Shown: in pieces, positions 30,901 to 45,900 of the stretch
How the letters are laid out: every line of letters starts with the position of its first letter
How positions within the stretch are numbered: the stretch's first letter is position 1
Assembly: GCA_937958185.1 (NCBI GenBank)
Contig: CALFFN010000006.1
Location: 62,001-126,000, forward strand
DNA length: 64,000 bases
Direction: 5' to 3'
Origin: an uncultured Neglectibacter sp.
GTDB lineage: Bacteria; Bacillota; Clostridia; Oscillospirales; Acutalibacteraceae
Made by a program: the position numbers and the translations under genes
Notes under the pieces: generated by a model
What the model saw: the letters and a program-made list of their open reading frames with translations, nothing else
What the model was told of the DNA's origin: nothing
The model's database searches: none

Positions 30901-33900
30901 AGCTCACCCTCAAAGATATCGCCGTACTGGTCGCGGTACACCGCGGTCAGCTTGCCGTTTTCAGGCGGCAGGACCTTGCCGGCTTCCTTGACGGTCAGAT
31001 ATGTTTTCTGCGGGTCGGTGCGGTAGGTGTCAAAGCTCGCAGACCCCGTGACATTGGTGCCCTTTGCCGTCACCTCGATCTCGATATCCTCCTGCTGGGG
31101 CGCTTTGGACGTTACCGTGACAACGCCCTTATTGGCCGCTGTATCGTCGCCCTTTACCGTTACGCCGTCGATGGGGGTCTTCACCGCCCAGTCATAGCCG
31201 TCGGAGAAGGTGTAGGGATTCTCGTACTGGTCCTTCGCCTCTACGGTCAGGCGGAGGGTCTCCTCGCCGTCCTTGATCTCCACAGAGCTGGAGCTGACAT
31301 TCTTCACAACGGAAGGTACGTCTACATACGCCTTTTCCGCCGTGACCTTCAGAGACGCCAGCCTGGGCGCGGAGCCCACATGCAGCCTGGTGACCTCGGA
31401 GGACTTGATATCCGCCTTGGTGTCGAAATCTCTTACCGTTACCTGCACGTCCACAGTCTTCAGATAATCCACGTGAGGCGTCAGCAGACCGCTTTCGCTG
31501 ACCTCTACAATGGGAGCCTCCGGGTCTGGGCTCTGGGGATCGGAGTCGATCTTTGCCCAGTGCAGCGTGCCGGGAGCGGGCATGACCTCATCGTACTGGT
31601 CATAGCAGATAGCCCTCAGCTGGGTGGTGACCTCCGCGCCGGGAGCAAACTCAAACTGTATCGGGGCGATCTGGATCCTGCTCAGCACAGATTCTCCGCG
31701 AACGGTATTGAAGGTCGTTTCACCTGCCGTACCGTTCTGGTGCATCGCCATGATCCGAACGCCTTCCTTGGAGGGGGCCTCCTTGGTAACAAGCACTGTG
31801 CCCGTGGTATCGCTCACGGTAATGCCGGGATAGCTGTCGGGCAGCAGCCACTTCACAGGCTCGCCGGTGAGGATCGTGCCGAACTGATCCAGCACGGTCG
31901 CCGCAAAAGCTGCGATGGACTTACCGGAGCCGGAAGGCACGATAATATTGCCCGTGCCGTCTGTCCGGCGCACCTCAATGGCGCTTGCCACGGAAGCTTC
32001 CGCAGTTACCTTTACTTTCTTTGTGTCGGAAATGCCGTCAACGCCGCTGGTCAGTGTGACCTCTGCGGTGCCGTTTACCGGGCTCACCTTCAATATGCCG
32101 GTGGTCGCGCCGATCTCGGCGGTAGAACCGCTCTCCGCCGTGACGCTCCATCTGGCGGCAGCGGGAGCAGTCATTTCCTTGCCGTACTGGTCGTAATATT
32201 TGGCGTTTAAGGTCACGCCGGTGGTAGCCGCCTCTCTGGGCAGCAGATAATAGTCTCCCTCCTGCTGGGTCAGCAGGATCACAGCAGAGGTCAAAACGCT
32301 GTCTTCGCGGGACGCTTCAAAGGACGCGGTAGCGGGAGCAACCGAGTTGTCCTTGCTGGCGACCTGCACGGTCACCGTGCCGGCGTCGGTCAGGGAACCC
32401 ACGGATACCACGCCGCTGTCCTGTCCCACGGAAACGCCGGAAACAGGCGGGCGAATGGAGTACACCAGCGCCACGGGCTCGGTCCAGGCTCTGTTGTACT
32501 GATCCAAAGGCTGCGCAACGGCATTGACAGTGGCGGCAGCTTCGCCGTTCTTGGGAACGTTGACTGCGGTCACTTCCTGCCCGGCAGCATCCTGCAGGGT
32601 CAGCGTCAGCTTGCTGAACGCAGCGGGATCGCCCACGGTGAGGGTGACGGTGTCGGTGAAGACCCTGCTGTTTCCGCTGTCGTCCTTCTGGCTGGGATCG
32701 GTCACAGAGACCGTTACCGTAACAGAATCCGCACCGCCGCGGGTCAGCACGCCTGTGGACTCCACAATGGCGGGAGTTGCCGTTGCAGGCTGGGTCTTGC
32801 TTTCGTCTATGGTCCAGCTGACGGTTGCTCCGTCCGGCTTGGTAATTTCCTTGTCGTCCGCGTTCAGATAGGCCATCTGCATGGTCATGGAGCGGTCGTC
32901 CGGCGGCATTTCGTGGCTGGTGATCTTTACATGATCCAGTATCACGTCCACGTTGCCTGCCTGCTTCTTATCCAGCTCCAGCTTAAAGACGCCGGACTTC
33001 GTAGTGTTCTGTCCCACTGCCTTGACGATCACTTCGCCCGCAGACGCTCTGGACGTGACGGTGACAATACCGCTTTCGGAGTTGATGCTCACCGTATCCT
33101 TGGTGTCGTTCTCAATGCTCCAGTAATACTGCTCCGTGCCGAACACAGGGTCGGTGTAGGGGCGGTTATACTGGTCATACAGCACCGCGCGCATGGCTTC
33201 ATAATAGGGGCTGATCGCCGGTATCTGAATCACGCTCACTTTGCCGTTCAGACGGGTCACCTTCACGTGATCCGGTCTGGCTTCATCGCCCGCTTCGATC
33301 TGGGCGGTAGCCTGCGGCAGATGCACCTCCGGGTTCTCGGGATTGTCCACAACGGGGTAGGTCACATCGGCGGTGACAGTAACGGTGTGGTTGTCCTCAT
33401 CAAAATGGAACACACCGTCTGCGTTCACATTGCTGGCAGGTCCCCACACAACGCTGGCATTCGCTGGGGCGTCGATGACCTGGTTGTACTGGTCATAATA
33501 GGTCAGGGTCAGCTGCCCGTCCTGCGTGCCGGCAGGGAAGCCTGTCTCGTTGATCTCCACTCTGACAGCGCGGGACTTTTCATACACTGTCTCCGCGATC
33601 AGCTCTTCCGCAATGACATGGGGGGTCCCGTCCCACTCCGCGGTGGTTTCCACGTGGATCGTAACGAAGGTGCCCTCCTTGGAGTCCTTAGGAACTGTGA
33701 GAATGGCGCGGTCCTCGGCGCCTTCCTTAGGCACAATGTTCAAGGGCGGTTTCTTAATACGGTTGCTGTAGGTGTCCCAGGTCAGTTCGCCCACGTCTGT
33801 CCAGGGGCGGTCATACTGGTCGAACGCCTCGCAGATGTATTCTTTCTCGGTATAGGGGTTCTGAGATTCCACCAGGATACCCAGATCGCCCCAGACCTCG

Positions 33901-36900
33901 ATCTTCTCTGCGCCGGTAATGGTCAAATGATCCAGATGCGCGTCATCGCCCAGCTTGATGACCTGCTCCGGGGAGACCTCGCCGTCCACCTCCACCTTGA
34001 CCTTGACCTCCGTGGAGTTGTTCATGGAGAGCTTGCCATCGGTGGTAAGCGTGGCGTCTGTCCCGGCGTCCACTAAGGTCCAGACAGCAGGGTTCTTGGG
34101 CTGATAATCAAACACGGTATTGTACTGGTCCAACACCTCGTAGCTCAGCTGGAAGTCCTTCTCCGGCGGGGCATAGGTATCCTTGACCCGCACCTTCTTC
34201 ATAATGGAGGGGTTCCGGGTCAAATGGACAGTTTCCTGATGGGCAATGCCGGAAATACGCTCCAGAGCGGTTACCTCGACCTCCTGCCCGTCCAGCGCCT
34301 CACTGGTGATCACCAGAGCAGCGGATTTGCCCGCCGCGTTCAGCGTAACACCGGGCACCTGCGCAGGTCTCATCTGCCAGACCACGTCCACATCGCCCAG
34401 CTCTTCATCGAACTGGTTCAGTACGGCGGCCTTAAAGGACACGATGGTGGTCTGGTTCTGCCCGTTGGAGGGCTCCGGCACAAGGACGGGGTCCCCGCCT
34501 GTGCGTTCTACATCTATCTTATACGGCTTTTCATCGTCGCCGAAAATAATTTTATGATCCGGCTTGCTGATGTCAATGCTGCCGTCCTGATACCGCACGC
34601 TGATATGGGCCTCTTCCTCCGCGCCGTTCAGGGTCAGGGCACCGCGGCTGCTGTCACGGATGGTGACAGAGCCTTCGGGGTCAGCGCTTACCATGCCCCA
34701 TGTATAAGTGCCTACGCCGATATCGGGAGACGGCATACGCTCGCCGTACTGGTCATAGAAGATAGGCGTCACTTCCAGACCGGGGTGTACGATCTGGCGC
34801 AGATAGCTTTCACGGACAGAAATCTGCTTCAGCTCGCTGTCGTGATGGCGCACGGACAGATCAATGTACGCAGGCGGCACATTGGTCACGCCTGTATCGT
34901 ACAGCCGCACACCGATACGGATATGATCCTTCCTGGGCGCGCCGGGTCTGACCTGCACGGTGGCGTTCCGATGGTCGTCGGAAGTAAACGCGTCCAGAGA
35001 AACCGTCTGCGAGTTGTTGTCGCTGCAGTTCCAGATAAAGTTCTTCTGGTATTCGTCTGCCCACGCCTTACCGGAAGGCATGGTGCTGCGTCCATACTGG
35101 TCATAGGCGACCACCTGCATGGAAACCTTCTTATTCTGCTCGCCTGCCTTATTCTCCGGCACGGTGACGGAGATCACGTTTTCATTCAGCGTGATATCCG
35201 TGTCGCTGCCGGTATTGGGAACGATCTCCACCCGGCTGACAGCCGCTTCCCCGCCCAGACGGATCACAGTCTGGGGGGAATACTTATATTCGCTGTCGTC
35301 AGCGCCCACAGGCTTTACCTTGACGCGCACCAGAATGGTATCGCCGGGCTGCATGGAAGCCGGGCTCTCCCCTTCGGCAGAGGTCCAGGACAGGAAGCCG
35401 GTTTCTGCCACCAGTCTGGGAGTTACGCCTGTGGAGGTAGTGTAATCCAGCAGGTCCCACATAAAGGTATACTTTCTCTCCGAATCGGTGGAAACCTCCA
35501 GCACCTGCCCATGCTCGTCCAGCGCAGACGCCTGTAACGTAAACGTACCTTCAGAGGCGGGCACGACCCGGGTGTCTACCCGTGCGCTGGCAAAAGCGGT
35601 ATCGCTTGCGTATTTGGTCACGAACCATGCGGTGCCGTTTACGATACCCGTGTTGCTGTTTGCCTTGACAGTCACGGTCTTTCCCTTGGGCGCGGAGCTG
35701 GAAATCAGCACTCTGCCGCCCTGGTTCACGGAAATGCCGGAAATGGCGTCTTCAATTTCCCAGATGAAGGGGGCGTCCAGCTCCATTTCAAAGCCATACT
35801 GGTCATAGGCAGTCGCCACGAACTGTACCGCCTTGAACTGCTCCTCACCCTTCTCATGAGAGGGAACCTCTTCTTCAAAACCGTCTTTTCTGCCGGTAGC
35901 TTCCCGCACCACGACCTTGGACAGGCTCTGCGCCTGACCCACACGGAAGGTCTTGGGCTTGGAAACGATGGTATTGGTGCCGGAGAGGGCTTCCACATGA
36001 ACCGTAAAGCTCAGCGTTACGTCCTTCTGTACGGTCACCTTGCCGTCCTTGGTCAGCTGTACGCCGGCAGGCTCCGAATGATCCAGGATCCAGTTCAGCT
36101 CGCCGTTATAGGACATTTCCTGGTCGTACTGGTCGTAGAATTCCGCAGTCAGCTGCAAATTCTTGGCGTCGGACGCAATGGTGGCGTCCTCCTCGCCCTT
36201 GGGCTGTACCCAAATGCTGGTCAGCACAGGCAGCTCTCTGACCACGTTCACCGTCTTCTCCGTACTGACAGGAGCGCCGGAATCCGGGGTATGCGTCGCG
36301 GTGATCTCCACCTGGCGGGGCAGGTCCTGAAGCGCGGCGGCGTCATCGGTCACAGTCAGCACGCCGGTGTCCTCGTCAAAGGAGATACCGTTTTCCGACA
36401 GACCTGTAACCTGATACGCTGCGCCTATGCCTTCTTTTTCCTCGCCGCCTGCCGTAATTCCCTTGACAGTGTATTCGGCGGTCTTATCCACTTCGTTGGG
36501 ACGGGGAACATATATCGTTGCGGGACCGTTTACCTGCAGGGACACGATAGCGTCGCTGTTCAGGCTGCCCACTGTGATCGTCTTGTTGGGAGAGATCACG
36601 CTGCCCGCCGTCGCGTAAACCACGGCAGTGCCGTCTGCGTCGGCAATATGCAGCTCGTCGCCCACCAGCGTGGTATCCGCGCTGGAACTTTCCACCAGGT
36701 ACCACAGGGTCGCTCCTCTATAGGGGATCTCCTCGCCGTACTGGTCCAAATATTCTGCCCGCAGCTTGGCTGTCCTGGTATCTACCGGCACAGAATCGGT
36801 CAGCACGTTGACAAAGGTCAGCTTGCTTTCCGCCTTGCGCAGGGTCAAATAGGCAACGCCGGACATACCGCTGATAGAATCCACCGCCACGATCTCGATG

Positions 36901-39900
36901 GTCCCCTCCTGGGCGCTGCTGTCAACAGTGACAACGCCGCCGCTGCTGATGGACACGCCTGCGGGTGTGTCGGTGACCGTCCAGAAGAAGCTGCCGCTCA
37001 TTTCCTTATGATACTGGTCAAATACGCGCGCCTGGAACACGGCAAAGGCATTGTCGCCGATACCGGGGATCAGCACGTCGCCGTCAGAGCCCTTCCGGTT
37101 GACCTCAACGGTGGTTGCCCTGCTGGCTTCTCCTCCAACGGGCAAAATGACCTCGCCGGAGTCGATGCGCCCATCCTCCGCGCTGACGCTCACTGTCATT
37201 TCGCTCACGTCATCTCTCAGGAAGGTGAACACGCCCATATCGTCCAGCGTCACGCTGGATTCGGGGTGGCTGCCCAGCAGGGACCAGTGCGCCATGCCGG
37301 AATATTCCATTTCCCTGCCGTACTGGTCGTAGAATACGGGGGTCAATGTAAAGCTGTGCTTTCCACCGGGTACGCTGGTCTCCTGTACGCCGATGCCGGA
37401 CAAAATGCTGTCCGAATAGACCAGGTCCACCAGCGTGCTGCCGGAAATTTCCGTAGCCTCGCAGGTTGCCACGACCTTTACATTCTTAGTGGCTTCTACG
37501 TTTCTACCGATCGCCATTCTGCCGGATTTCCAAATCTCCACGCCATCGGGAGCGCCTTCCAGCGACCAGGTGATCACGGGGGTATCCATGACCTTGCCGT
37601 ACTGATCGTACACAGTAGCGGTATAGGCAACAGGCAAAGGAGCGATATCGGGCTGCAGCAGCACAGTGTCGCTGCCGGACACCTCGATACGGTCCATAAC
37701 TGCCTTCCCGCCTACGGTCAACACCTTCTTCGTGGACCTGCTGCCAATGGACAGCGTGACGGTCACGGTCTTCGCGCCATCATTGGGAGTGATCCTGCCG
37801 CCCGCGTCAATGACGCCGCCAGCTTCACAGCCCCAAACGGGACGGGCAGTATAGCTCATGGGCTCGCCGAACTGATCCAGCAGCTGTGCCGTCAGCTGGG
37901 TCGTCTTGCCGCCCTCGATCAGGTCTTCCTTGATGTTGGCTCTGCTTTCCTGGGAAATACCGTGGACAAAGTCTACGATGTATTCACCCTCTACGCCGGA
38001 AAGCAGATCAACGGCGATCACATGCACCTTGATCCTTTCCGGGGTGGCGCTGGTCACAGTAAGCAGACCGTTTTGATTGATGGTAACGCCCTCGGGGGCA
38101 TTGTCCAGATACCAGCCGAACTTGCCCGTTGTTTCCACGCCGTACTGGTCATAGGAGGTGGCAGTGAACTGATAGGTATTCTTCTGCGCGATCTCATCGT
38201 CATACGCCGGAACGGAAACTACTCTGCCGTCCGGGTCCTTGGTGACCTTCACCGTAGTGGTGCGGGGGTCTCCGCTGATGAGAATGGGCTGGGTCCTGGA
38301 CATGGTGCCGGAAGCGGACACACGGACATACACCGCGTTCAGGTCGTCGTTCAGCGTCAGCAGACCGCCATGGGGCGTGATGCTTACCTTGCCGAGCTGA
38401 GACTCCGGATCGGTGGTGGGGATATACCAGTCGCTGACGCCCTGATAATCAATGGCGGTGCCGTACTGGTCATAGTAATCCGCGTGCAGCTGAGCGACCT
38501 TCGTGCCGTAAGGCAGGGAGTTCTCCCGCACAGTGATGGTTTTAAGTTCACTGGGGCTGCGGTCCAGAGTTTGGATCAATCTGCCGCTTACCAGGTTTTC
38601 CTTATTCTCATTTTCAGAAATCTCTGTCGCCACAACCTGCACATTGCCGGGGGCGGTGTTCACCGCCACGGACATCTGGTTAGTGGTGGCGCCGTCCGCG
38701 TCGGGGAAGGTAACGCCTTCCGGCGCGCCGCGCAGCTCCCAGTTGACCTTCAGGTCCCCGACGGGCTGGAGGTACTGGTCGATACCCATAGCGGTATACT
38801 CCGCCTGGGCGGACGACTGGTTCCCATACGGAATATACAGTATCCCATAGCCGTCGGTGCGGGTCACTTTGATCTCCCGCAGCTCGGGGGCGTCGTCACT
38901 GAGTGGAATGCTCTTGACCGGGGTGCTGCTGTTTGTGCCTACGGTGACCTTTGCCTGCACCTTCACCGCTTCCAGCGCGGTATCGAAGTGCAGCTGACCG
39001 GAGGTGGTATTTGTAAAGTAAGTATCGGCGGTGGTGCCGTCAGGCAGCGTCCATTCCACAGCGTCGTAGCCCGCCATTTCCTGACCGTACTGATCCAGTG
39101 CCACAGCGGTCAGAGTGAAGGGGTTCTGCGCTCTGGGAATGTAATCGTTCTTAATGGCCGCGCTGGTAAATACCGGCGACGCCCGCTTGATAATCAGCGT
39201 GACTGTGCCGGACTTGCCGGACTCCGTCTCTCTGGCGGTGACCCGGACATTCTCACTGAACGCGGCAGAACTGACACTGAGCACGCCGTTCTGGTCGATG
39301 GAAATACCGCCTGTAGAGCTTTCCACTTCCCAGGTGACGCTTCGGTCGGTCATTTCATCGCCGTACTGGTTGTAGATGTGCGCCTGATAGGAGGTTGTCG
39401 CCTTCTCACCGCTGTCTTTGGCAGGAACCATCACAGCGCCTGTGCCGTTCCGGGTGACCTCCACCTTATCCACATACACATCGCCTGTCCGCTGCAGCAG
39501 CACCTCCCCGGTGGACACGCCGCGGCAGCTGGCTTCCACCACGACCCACGTGGTGGTGGGGTCAAGAGGATCCAGACGGGCATTGTATGCGCCGTCCTGT
39601 ACCAGCTTTGTGAGATAGCCGTCCTGCCGCAGCATCTGCCATGTCACAGAGCCCTGGGCGGACATTTCCTTTTTATACTGATCCAGCCAAACCGGCTCCA
39701 GAACCATAGTCTGCTTGTCGCCGGGCAGCGCCTTCTGCTTGACTTCCAGATAGGTAAATTCGGAAGGATCGCGCACGATATCCACCGTGCAGGTACCGTA
39801 CACGCCGGTATCGCTGTCGGTGGCAAATACCGTCATCTGGATATTGGGCGCACCGCTTCTCACCGTCAACACACCTGTCTGAGAAATGTTGATGGCGTTT

Positions 39901-42900
39901 TCCTTGTCGCTGAGCGTCCAAACCAGGTGGGTGTCGAACTTGGCGCCGTACTGGTCATAGCCCTGAGCGGTAAATGCCTTGCTGGCGGGAGCGTCGCTGT
40001 TCTCCATATCCGGCACCTTGATCCCGCCGCCGGGGTGAGGTGTGACTACGATCTTGGACAGGTATCTCTTTGTCCCGTGGTTCAGGTCCGCCGAAGCGGT
40101 CAGAAGATCGGCCTTGGCGTCAGGCTTCACCTCAACGTCCACATGGGCTTCCGTCACCGTGCCGAAGGTGATTTCCGCGTTCTGGTCCGTGCTGTGCTTC
40201 TTCAGCTGGACGCCGGCAGTAGTGGTGCTCCATGTCGCCACTGCGGTGGCAGGGCACTCCATCTCGTCGCCGAACTGATCCAGATAGCGCAGCGTCAGCT
40301 CACCGGGGTCCTCGTCGGCAGGGAATCCGCTTTCCACGATCTCCACAGCGGTCAGCCGGGGCGTTTCCCTTACCACGGAGAAATCCCTGTACCCGGAAAT
40401 ATCCGTAGGCTTGCCGTTCACATAGCAGGTGGCAGTCGCCCGCACATCGGGGATCGCCTCAGCGTCCGGCGGAATGGTGATCTGCCCGGTTTTGGAGTCC
40501 CATGTAGTCCCGACCGGGGCGTTCTGCACGCTCCAGACGATTTCAATATTGCCGTCTTTCAGTTCCTGTTCGGTGTACTCCTGGGTATACTGGTCAAATA
40601 CCTTTGCCCCGAAGGTCACCTTGCGTTCCTGTCTGCCGTTGATCCGAATGGGCAGATAGCCCTCCGCCAGGCTTACTTCTACCTGGTTCGGCATTTTATC
40701 GTCAGCGGAAACAGGGATCAGCACATCGCCGGACTTGATCCCGGCGGCGCCTACCTCTACGGTCAGCGAGGTGGTATCTCCCGTGCCGCCGAAGGTCACA
40801 TAGCCGCTGAGGGAAACGTTGACGTCGGTCCCTTCCGGCGTAGCGGTGATCTTGTTCCACACCTCATAGCCGCGGGGGAAGGTCTCCTTGCCGTACTGGT
40901 CATAATAGATCGCTTCCAGCTGAATATTCTGGCGGGGCAGCAGCTTCTTCTGGCGCACGCCGATGGCGGAGAAGACGGACTCCTCCTTGGTCAGCATCAG
41001 CTCTGCCGTGCCGAAAACGCCGGTTTCCTCGTCCACCGCCGTGATGATTACTTTGCCCTGTCTGGCAGAGCTGCTCACAGTGAGAACGCCGTACTCGTTG
41101 ATTTCCAGACCCATGGAGGACTCGCCGGAGACCAGCCACTTCACATTGGTCAGCGGCGTGCCGTCATGGATATCCAGCTTGTACTGGTCGATGCCGTATG
41201 CCTCATAGCCTACGGAGACCTGCCGATCCTTGCCGTCTATCCGGCTGGGGATCGCCACAGGACCATTGCCCAGGGCGCGCTTGACGACGACCTTTTGCAG
41301 CACGGAGGGTTCCCCGTTTATTTCCAGTATATCGTGAGCTGTCAGCGTGGGCATTCCCTGGAAAACGCTGGTGCTTACCGTAACGCCGACGCTGTTTTCT
41401 CCACGCGCGAAGTAGATCCTGGTGGTCCCGTTGGGACCGGGGCGCAGCTGCGCGCTTGTACCGCTGTCCTTTGTCCAGGTAAAGTCGGCGGGAGTAAGCT
41501 CATGCTCTCTTCCGTTCGCGTCTTTATAAGTAGTGACTTCCACGCCGTACCGATCGTACACCACAGCTTCCAGCTGATATCCTGCCGTGTTGTAGGAGGG
41601 GAACTTTGTGTTGTATACCTTCAGTGTATAATCCGTCTCAAAGGCAGTGCCGTTTCTGGTAATATTTACAAACGTCTTGCCTACGATCCCGGTTTTGTAA
41701 TCTCTTGCCTTGACCACAACGTCCTTTGCCTTTGCCGCATAAAGGCTGGCAGTAAGGTTGGCGTTCTGGCTGCCGGTGCCCTGGGTCAGGGTAACGCCCT
41801 CGGGCGCGCCCACCAGGCTCCACACCAGACCGTCCAGCACCTGCGTGCTCATCAGGTCGCCATACTGGTCATAGGGGCGGGCGGTAAAAAGCGTGGGGCT
41901 GGAACCGGCATTGATGGTATTGCTGGTGCCGGTGACCTGAATGGTAGTCAGTTTTCTTTCGCCTGCCTGGTACAGGGGAATCGGACCATAGGACTTTCCA
42001 TCGACCTTGATCCGAATTTCCACCTCCATCGCCGTCTTGGAATAGATCAGACGGTTGGGGACGCCGGATTCGGAATGGTCAAAGCTTGCGGTCGCCTGAT
42101 CCGCGGGCTTCACGCCGGTCACTTCCCACGTTATCTCGCTGGGCGTATAATTCATTTCCCTGCCGTACTGGTCCAGATAGACCGGGTGCAGGTCCAAATA
42201 GGTATCGTCCTTGCCGGCGGGAGCCATGGGCAGGAAGCGTTCCTTGGTGGTCACGTCCTTCAGGGAGCTTTCCGCCTGATCCGCCAGAATGCTGAACTGG
42301 GTAGAGCCTTTGGCGCCGCTGCTTCGGTCCACCGCGGTCAGGACCAGGTTCTCCCGCTCATTCTCCGGGATAATGGCTGCCTGGCTGGAAACGCTGACCG
42401 TACCGTGGCTCATGGTCTTGCCGTCCACTGAGATGGTATCGCCAACCACGCTGATACCGCTTACGGTCTTCTCAAAGCTCCAGTTGAACAGCCTGCCTTC
42501 CATTTCTTTCCCATACTGATCGTACACATGGGCAGTATACTCCACCTTTGCGTCGGAGCTGTCATACTGGGGTACATGAACAGGAACTTCGCCGTTGTAC
42601 TTGACGATCTCCACACGGGTCGCCTTGGGAGCGTCCCGACCGATGGTGATGGTCTCTTCGATCGGCGCAACATCCTGTACCGCGTCACCTACAGGGGTAA
42701 TGCGGACGCGGATACTCTTGGTGGTATCGCCCATGACGAATAAACCGTCAGCGGACAGGGTGGCAACGCTGGCAGTGGGGTCCTCTTCCACAGCGGACAG
42801 CAGCTCCCAGGTAGCGGTTGCGCCGTCTACGGTGATAGCGTCATGGTACTGGTCAAAATATTCATACTCCAGCTGGACGGGTCTTGCGGTAGCCGCCAGG

Positions 42901-45900
42901 GAATTGGGGGTCTTCATGCGAATGCCGATCAGGTTGGGTTCTTCCCGCTCTACCTTTGCCACACCTATGGCAGAAACGATCTGCTGCCCTGTGGTGATAT
43001 CCGTATACCCGGTAGAAGCCTTCACCGTCACGTTGCCCGCGGGGGTCGTGCTGAAAACACGCAGCACAGCGCTGGGGTCATCTGCCGAGCTGGTCTTCCT
43101 CTCAATGGTGATGTTGCTGTCGGGGGAATCCACCACGCTCCAGATCAGCTCATTGTGCCCGGTAAAGTTTTTGAACTCCTCGCCATACTGATCCCTGGCA
43201 TAAGGGCGGATCTCAAAAGTGTCAGACTGCGGTTCGTCCCCGTTAAAGGGCAGTATCAGCTTGGATGCCGGCTCCACCGTCAGGGTGAGCTTGTCTACAT
43301 AAGGCGCGTCGCTGCTGACTGTGATCCGATGGTTCCTGCACGCCACATTTCCAACCTGGGCATTGACATAGAACCACTGGGTATCCTTCGTATAGGTCAC
43401 ATACCCGTTAGAGTTCAGCGTGACCGTACCGCCGCCGTACCAGCCACTGCCGGCGCCGGCGCCCTCGCTCCAGACTACAGGCTCGGTGGGCTGCATGGGC
43501 AGACCGTACTGGTTCAGGTATTCCGCCTTCAGGTAGGCCTCGCCGCCGGTAGCAGGATCCGTGCGGACCTTCTTCTGCAGTACCCGCAGAGAGGTAAGAA
43601 CGTCCGGCTCATAGCCTACGGAGAATGTGGCGGAATCGTGCAGCCAGCCGCCGTCCGCCGTGGGCGCGCTTGCCAGGATCGTCGTAGAATCGCTGGGATT
43701 GGTCACAGAATTGATACGCACTACGCCGGTCTGGGTATAGGTCAGACCGGTAGGCTCATTCTGCATGGACCAGACCACGCCGTCCGGGGTCCCCAGAGAA
43801 TCGCCGAACTGGTCGTATCCGATGGCGCGGTATACGGAAAGGCGCTCTGCGTTTAAGCCGTCGCTGCCTACGGGCGGAATGAACATTCTGTTGCCGCCCA
43901 GCACGTTCTTCACTTCCAGCCTGGTCAGAACCGACTCCTCCGCGCTGATGGGCAGCTCCTTTTCCACCGACAGGGTAGACCCCTTGTAATCGGCGGTAAG
44001 GCTCACGGTCACACTGCCCTCCGTAACGTCCTGCTGGACGGAGATCTGGTTTCCGTTATCAATTTTTACACCCTCCGGCGCAGCGACAATGCCCCAGGTC
44101 AGTCTGGCGCTTTCCGGGTCGATCTCATCGTCAAATTTATCAAACAGGCTGGCGCGCAGCTGCACCGTATCTCCCGGGCGCAGCCTGCCATTGTCGATTT
44201 CCACACGACCCAGCGTGTTCTTTTCGGCGGTGTCGTGAACCACCTTGATGTCCTTTATCCCTACCAGGTCGGTAATATTCCCGCTCTTGTCAGTGTAGGT
44301 CACGGTCAGCCGGATCGTCCCTTCAGGGACCAGCTCGTTCAGGACCACCTTGCCGTACTGATTCTTGCGCAGCGAGCTGGGAACACCTGCGGGGTTGCTG
44401 GTCCTCAGTTCGATGCCGCTCATGCCGGGAGCGGAGAAATCCCACTTGATGTTCCTCACGCAGCTGTCCAGATAGACTTCCTGTCCAAACTGGTTCCGCA
44501 GGGTAACCTTATAATAATCGTCATCTCCCGTACCGGCAGGGGATATGGTGGGGAAATTCTCCACGCCGGACTTCACCGTAATGGTGTCGGGACCATCGAT
44601 CTGCAAATAGGAGGGCGTGCCAACGCCGCTGCCAATAGCATGGATATCCGTGATATTCTGGGGAACCTCGCCGCTCAGATTGGATTTCACATTCGAGCTG
44701 ATCTTGGTATAGCTTCCCGCGTGGTCCGCAGTGGGGCGCACCTGCAAAAGGCTCGGAATAAAGTTCCATATCGTGCTGCCGCCGTCCTGAACCTGCTTGT
44801 ATTCCCTCTCTACAGTTTCTCCGGGCTGCACGGTATAGAAATTGCCGTACTGGTCGTATTCCAGAGGGGTCAGGTTCGTCCGTTCGCCCGCTAAGACATA
44901 GATGGGGGTTAGACCTACCCTTGCCAGGTGGGGAGCGCTCTCATACCGGGTGGTCAGCTTCGCCGTACCGTAAACGCCGGAGTTTTTTTCAATTGCCACA
45001 ACAGTATAGGCGCCCACGGCGGTATTGCTCGCTACCGTAACGCGTCCCTTCGCGTCTATGCTCAAACCGGTGTGATCGCCCAGGAAATCCCAGACAATGT
45101 TATCATCACCGATATCCAGCCCGCTGCTGTCGGTGACCTTTGCCGTGAACTGCAGATCGCTGGCATAATTCAGGGAGCCGTCCGCCTTTGTTTCAGGAAT
45201 CACAACATCTGTATCGTCGTTGGTGGTAACCGTCACCGCCGCCACGAGCCCGGCATCTACGACAGGCAGGTGAACAAGACCGCTGCTGCACGGAGCAGAG
45301 GTTACCGGCTTCCCGTTTTCGTCTGTGCTCAGATAGGACGCTTCAAATTCTACAATGATCTCCTCGGCGCCGGAATACGTGGTCACGCTGCCGGTTGCCG
45401 GAATAAAGGTAGCATAGGTATAGTCCGATCTGTTGGCAGGTACGGTGTCAAAGGAATCTGCCTTCCATGTGATCTTCAAATTGGCAGGGGGAATGACCGC
45501 GCCGTACTGGTCCACACACCGGGTCTCCAGCACGGTGGTGCCGTTGCTTCTCACCGCCTCGTTCACCACTTCGGCTTTGCCAACGCTGATTGCTTCCTTA
45601 GTCAGGTTGATGGTGCGGCTGCCGGTAATGCGGCTGCCCGCGCTGTTAGAGGTTTCCGCGGTGAGGGTGATCTCTCTTGCCGCCGCCTTTGATTCCAGCA
45701 CCAGTGCCAGATCCTGCTGGGTACGGGTCTCATTCAGCGCGCCCGGGCGCAGCTCGATCCCTTCATAGGTGCCGTAGGTGGGTTTATACTCGATCGTCTC
45801 GCCTGTCTGCAGGGTCCAGGCGTCCTCATACTGGTCATAGAAGCTGGCGGTCACAGGAATGGACAGCATTCCGCTTTCGCCGGACTCCTGTACCTTCGGC

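Noticed and set aside
26142..32210. A plus-strand open frame of 2,022 codons opposite the giant gene
   Set aside because: Same explanation. The composition is rich in His, Arg and Gly, typical of antisense translation of Ig-like repeats.
35856..42431. A plus-strand open frame of 2,191 codons opposite the giant gene
   Set aside because: It is a shadow: the sense gene rarely uses the Leu and Ser codons (TTA, CTA, TCA) that would create antisense stops. The translation has no domain, signal or start site that I can support.
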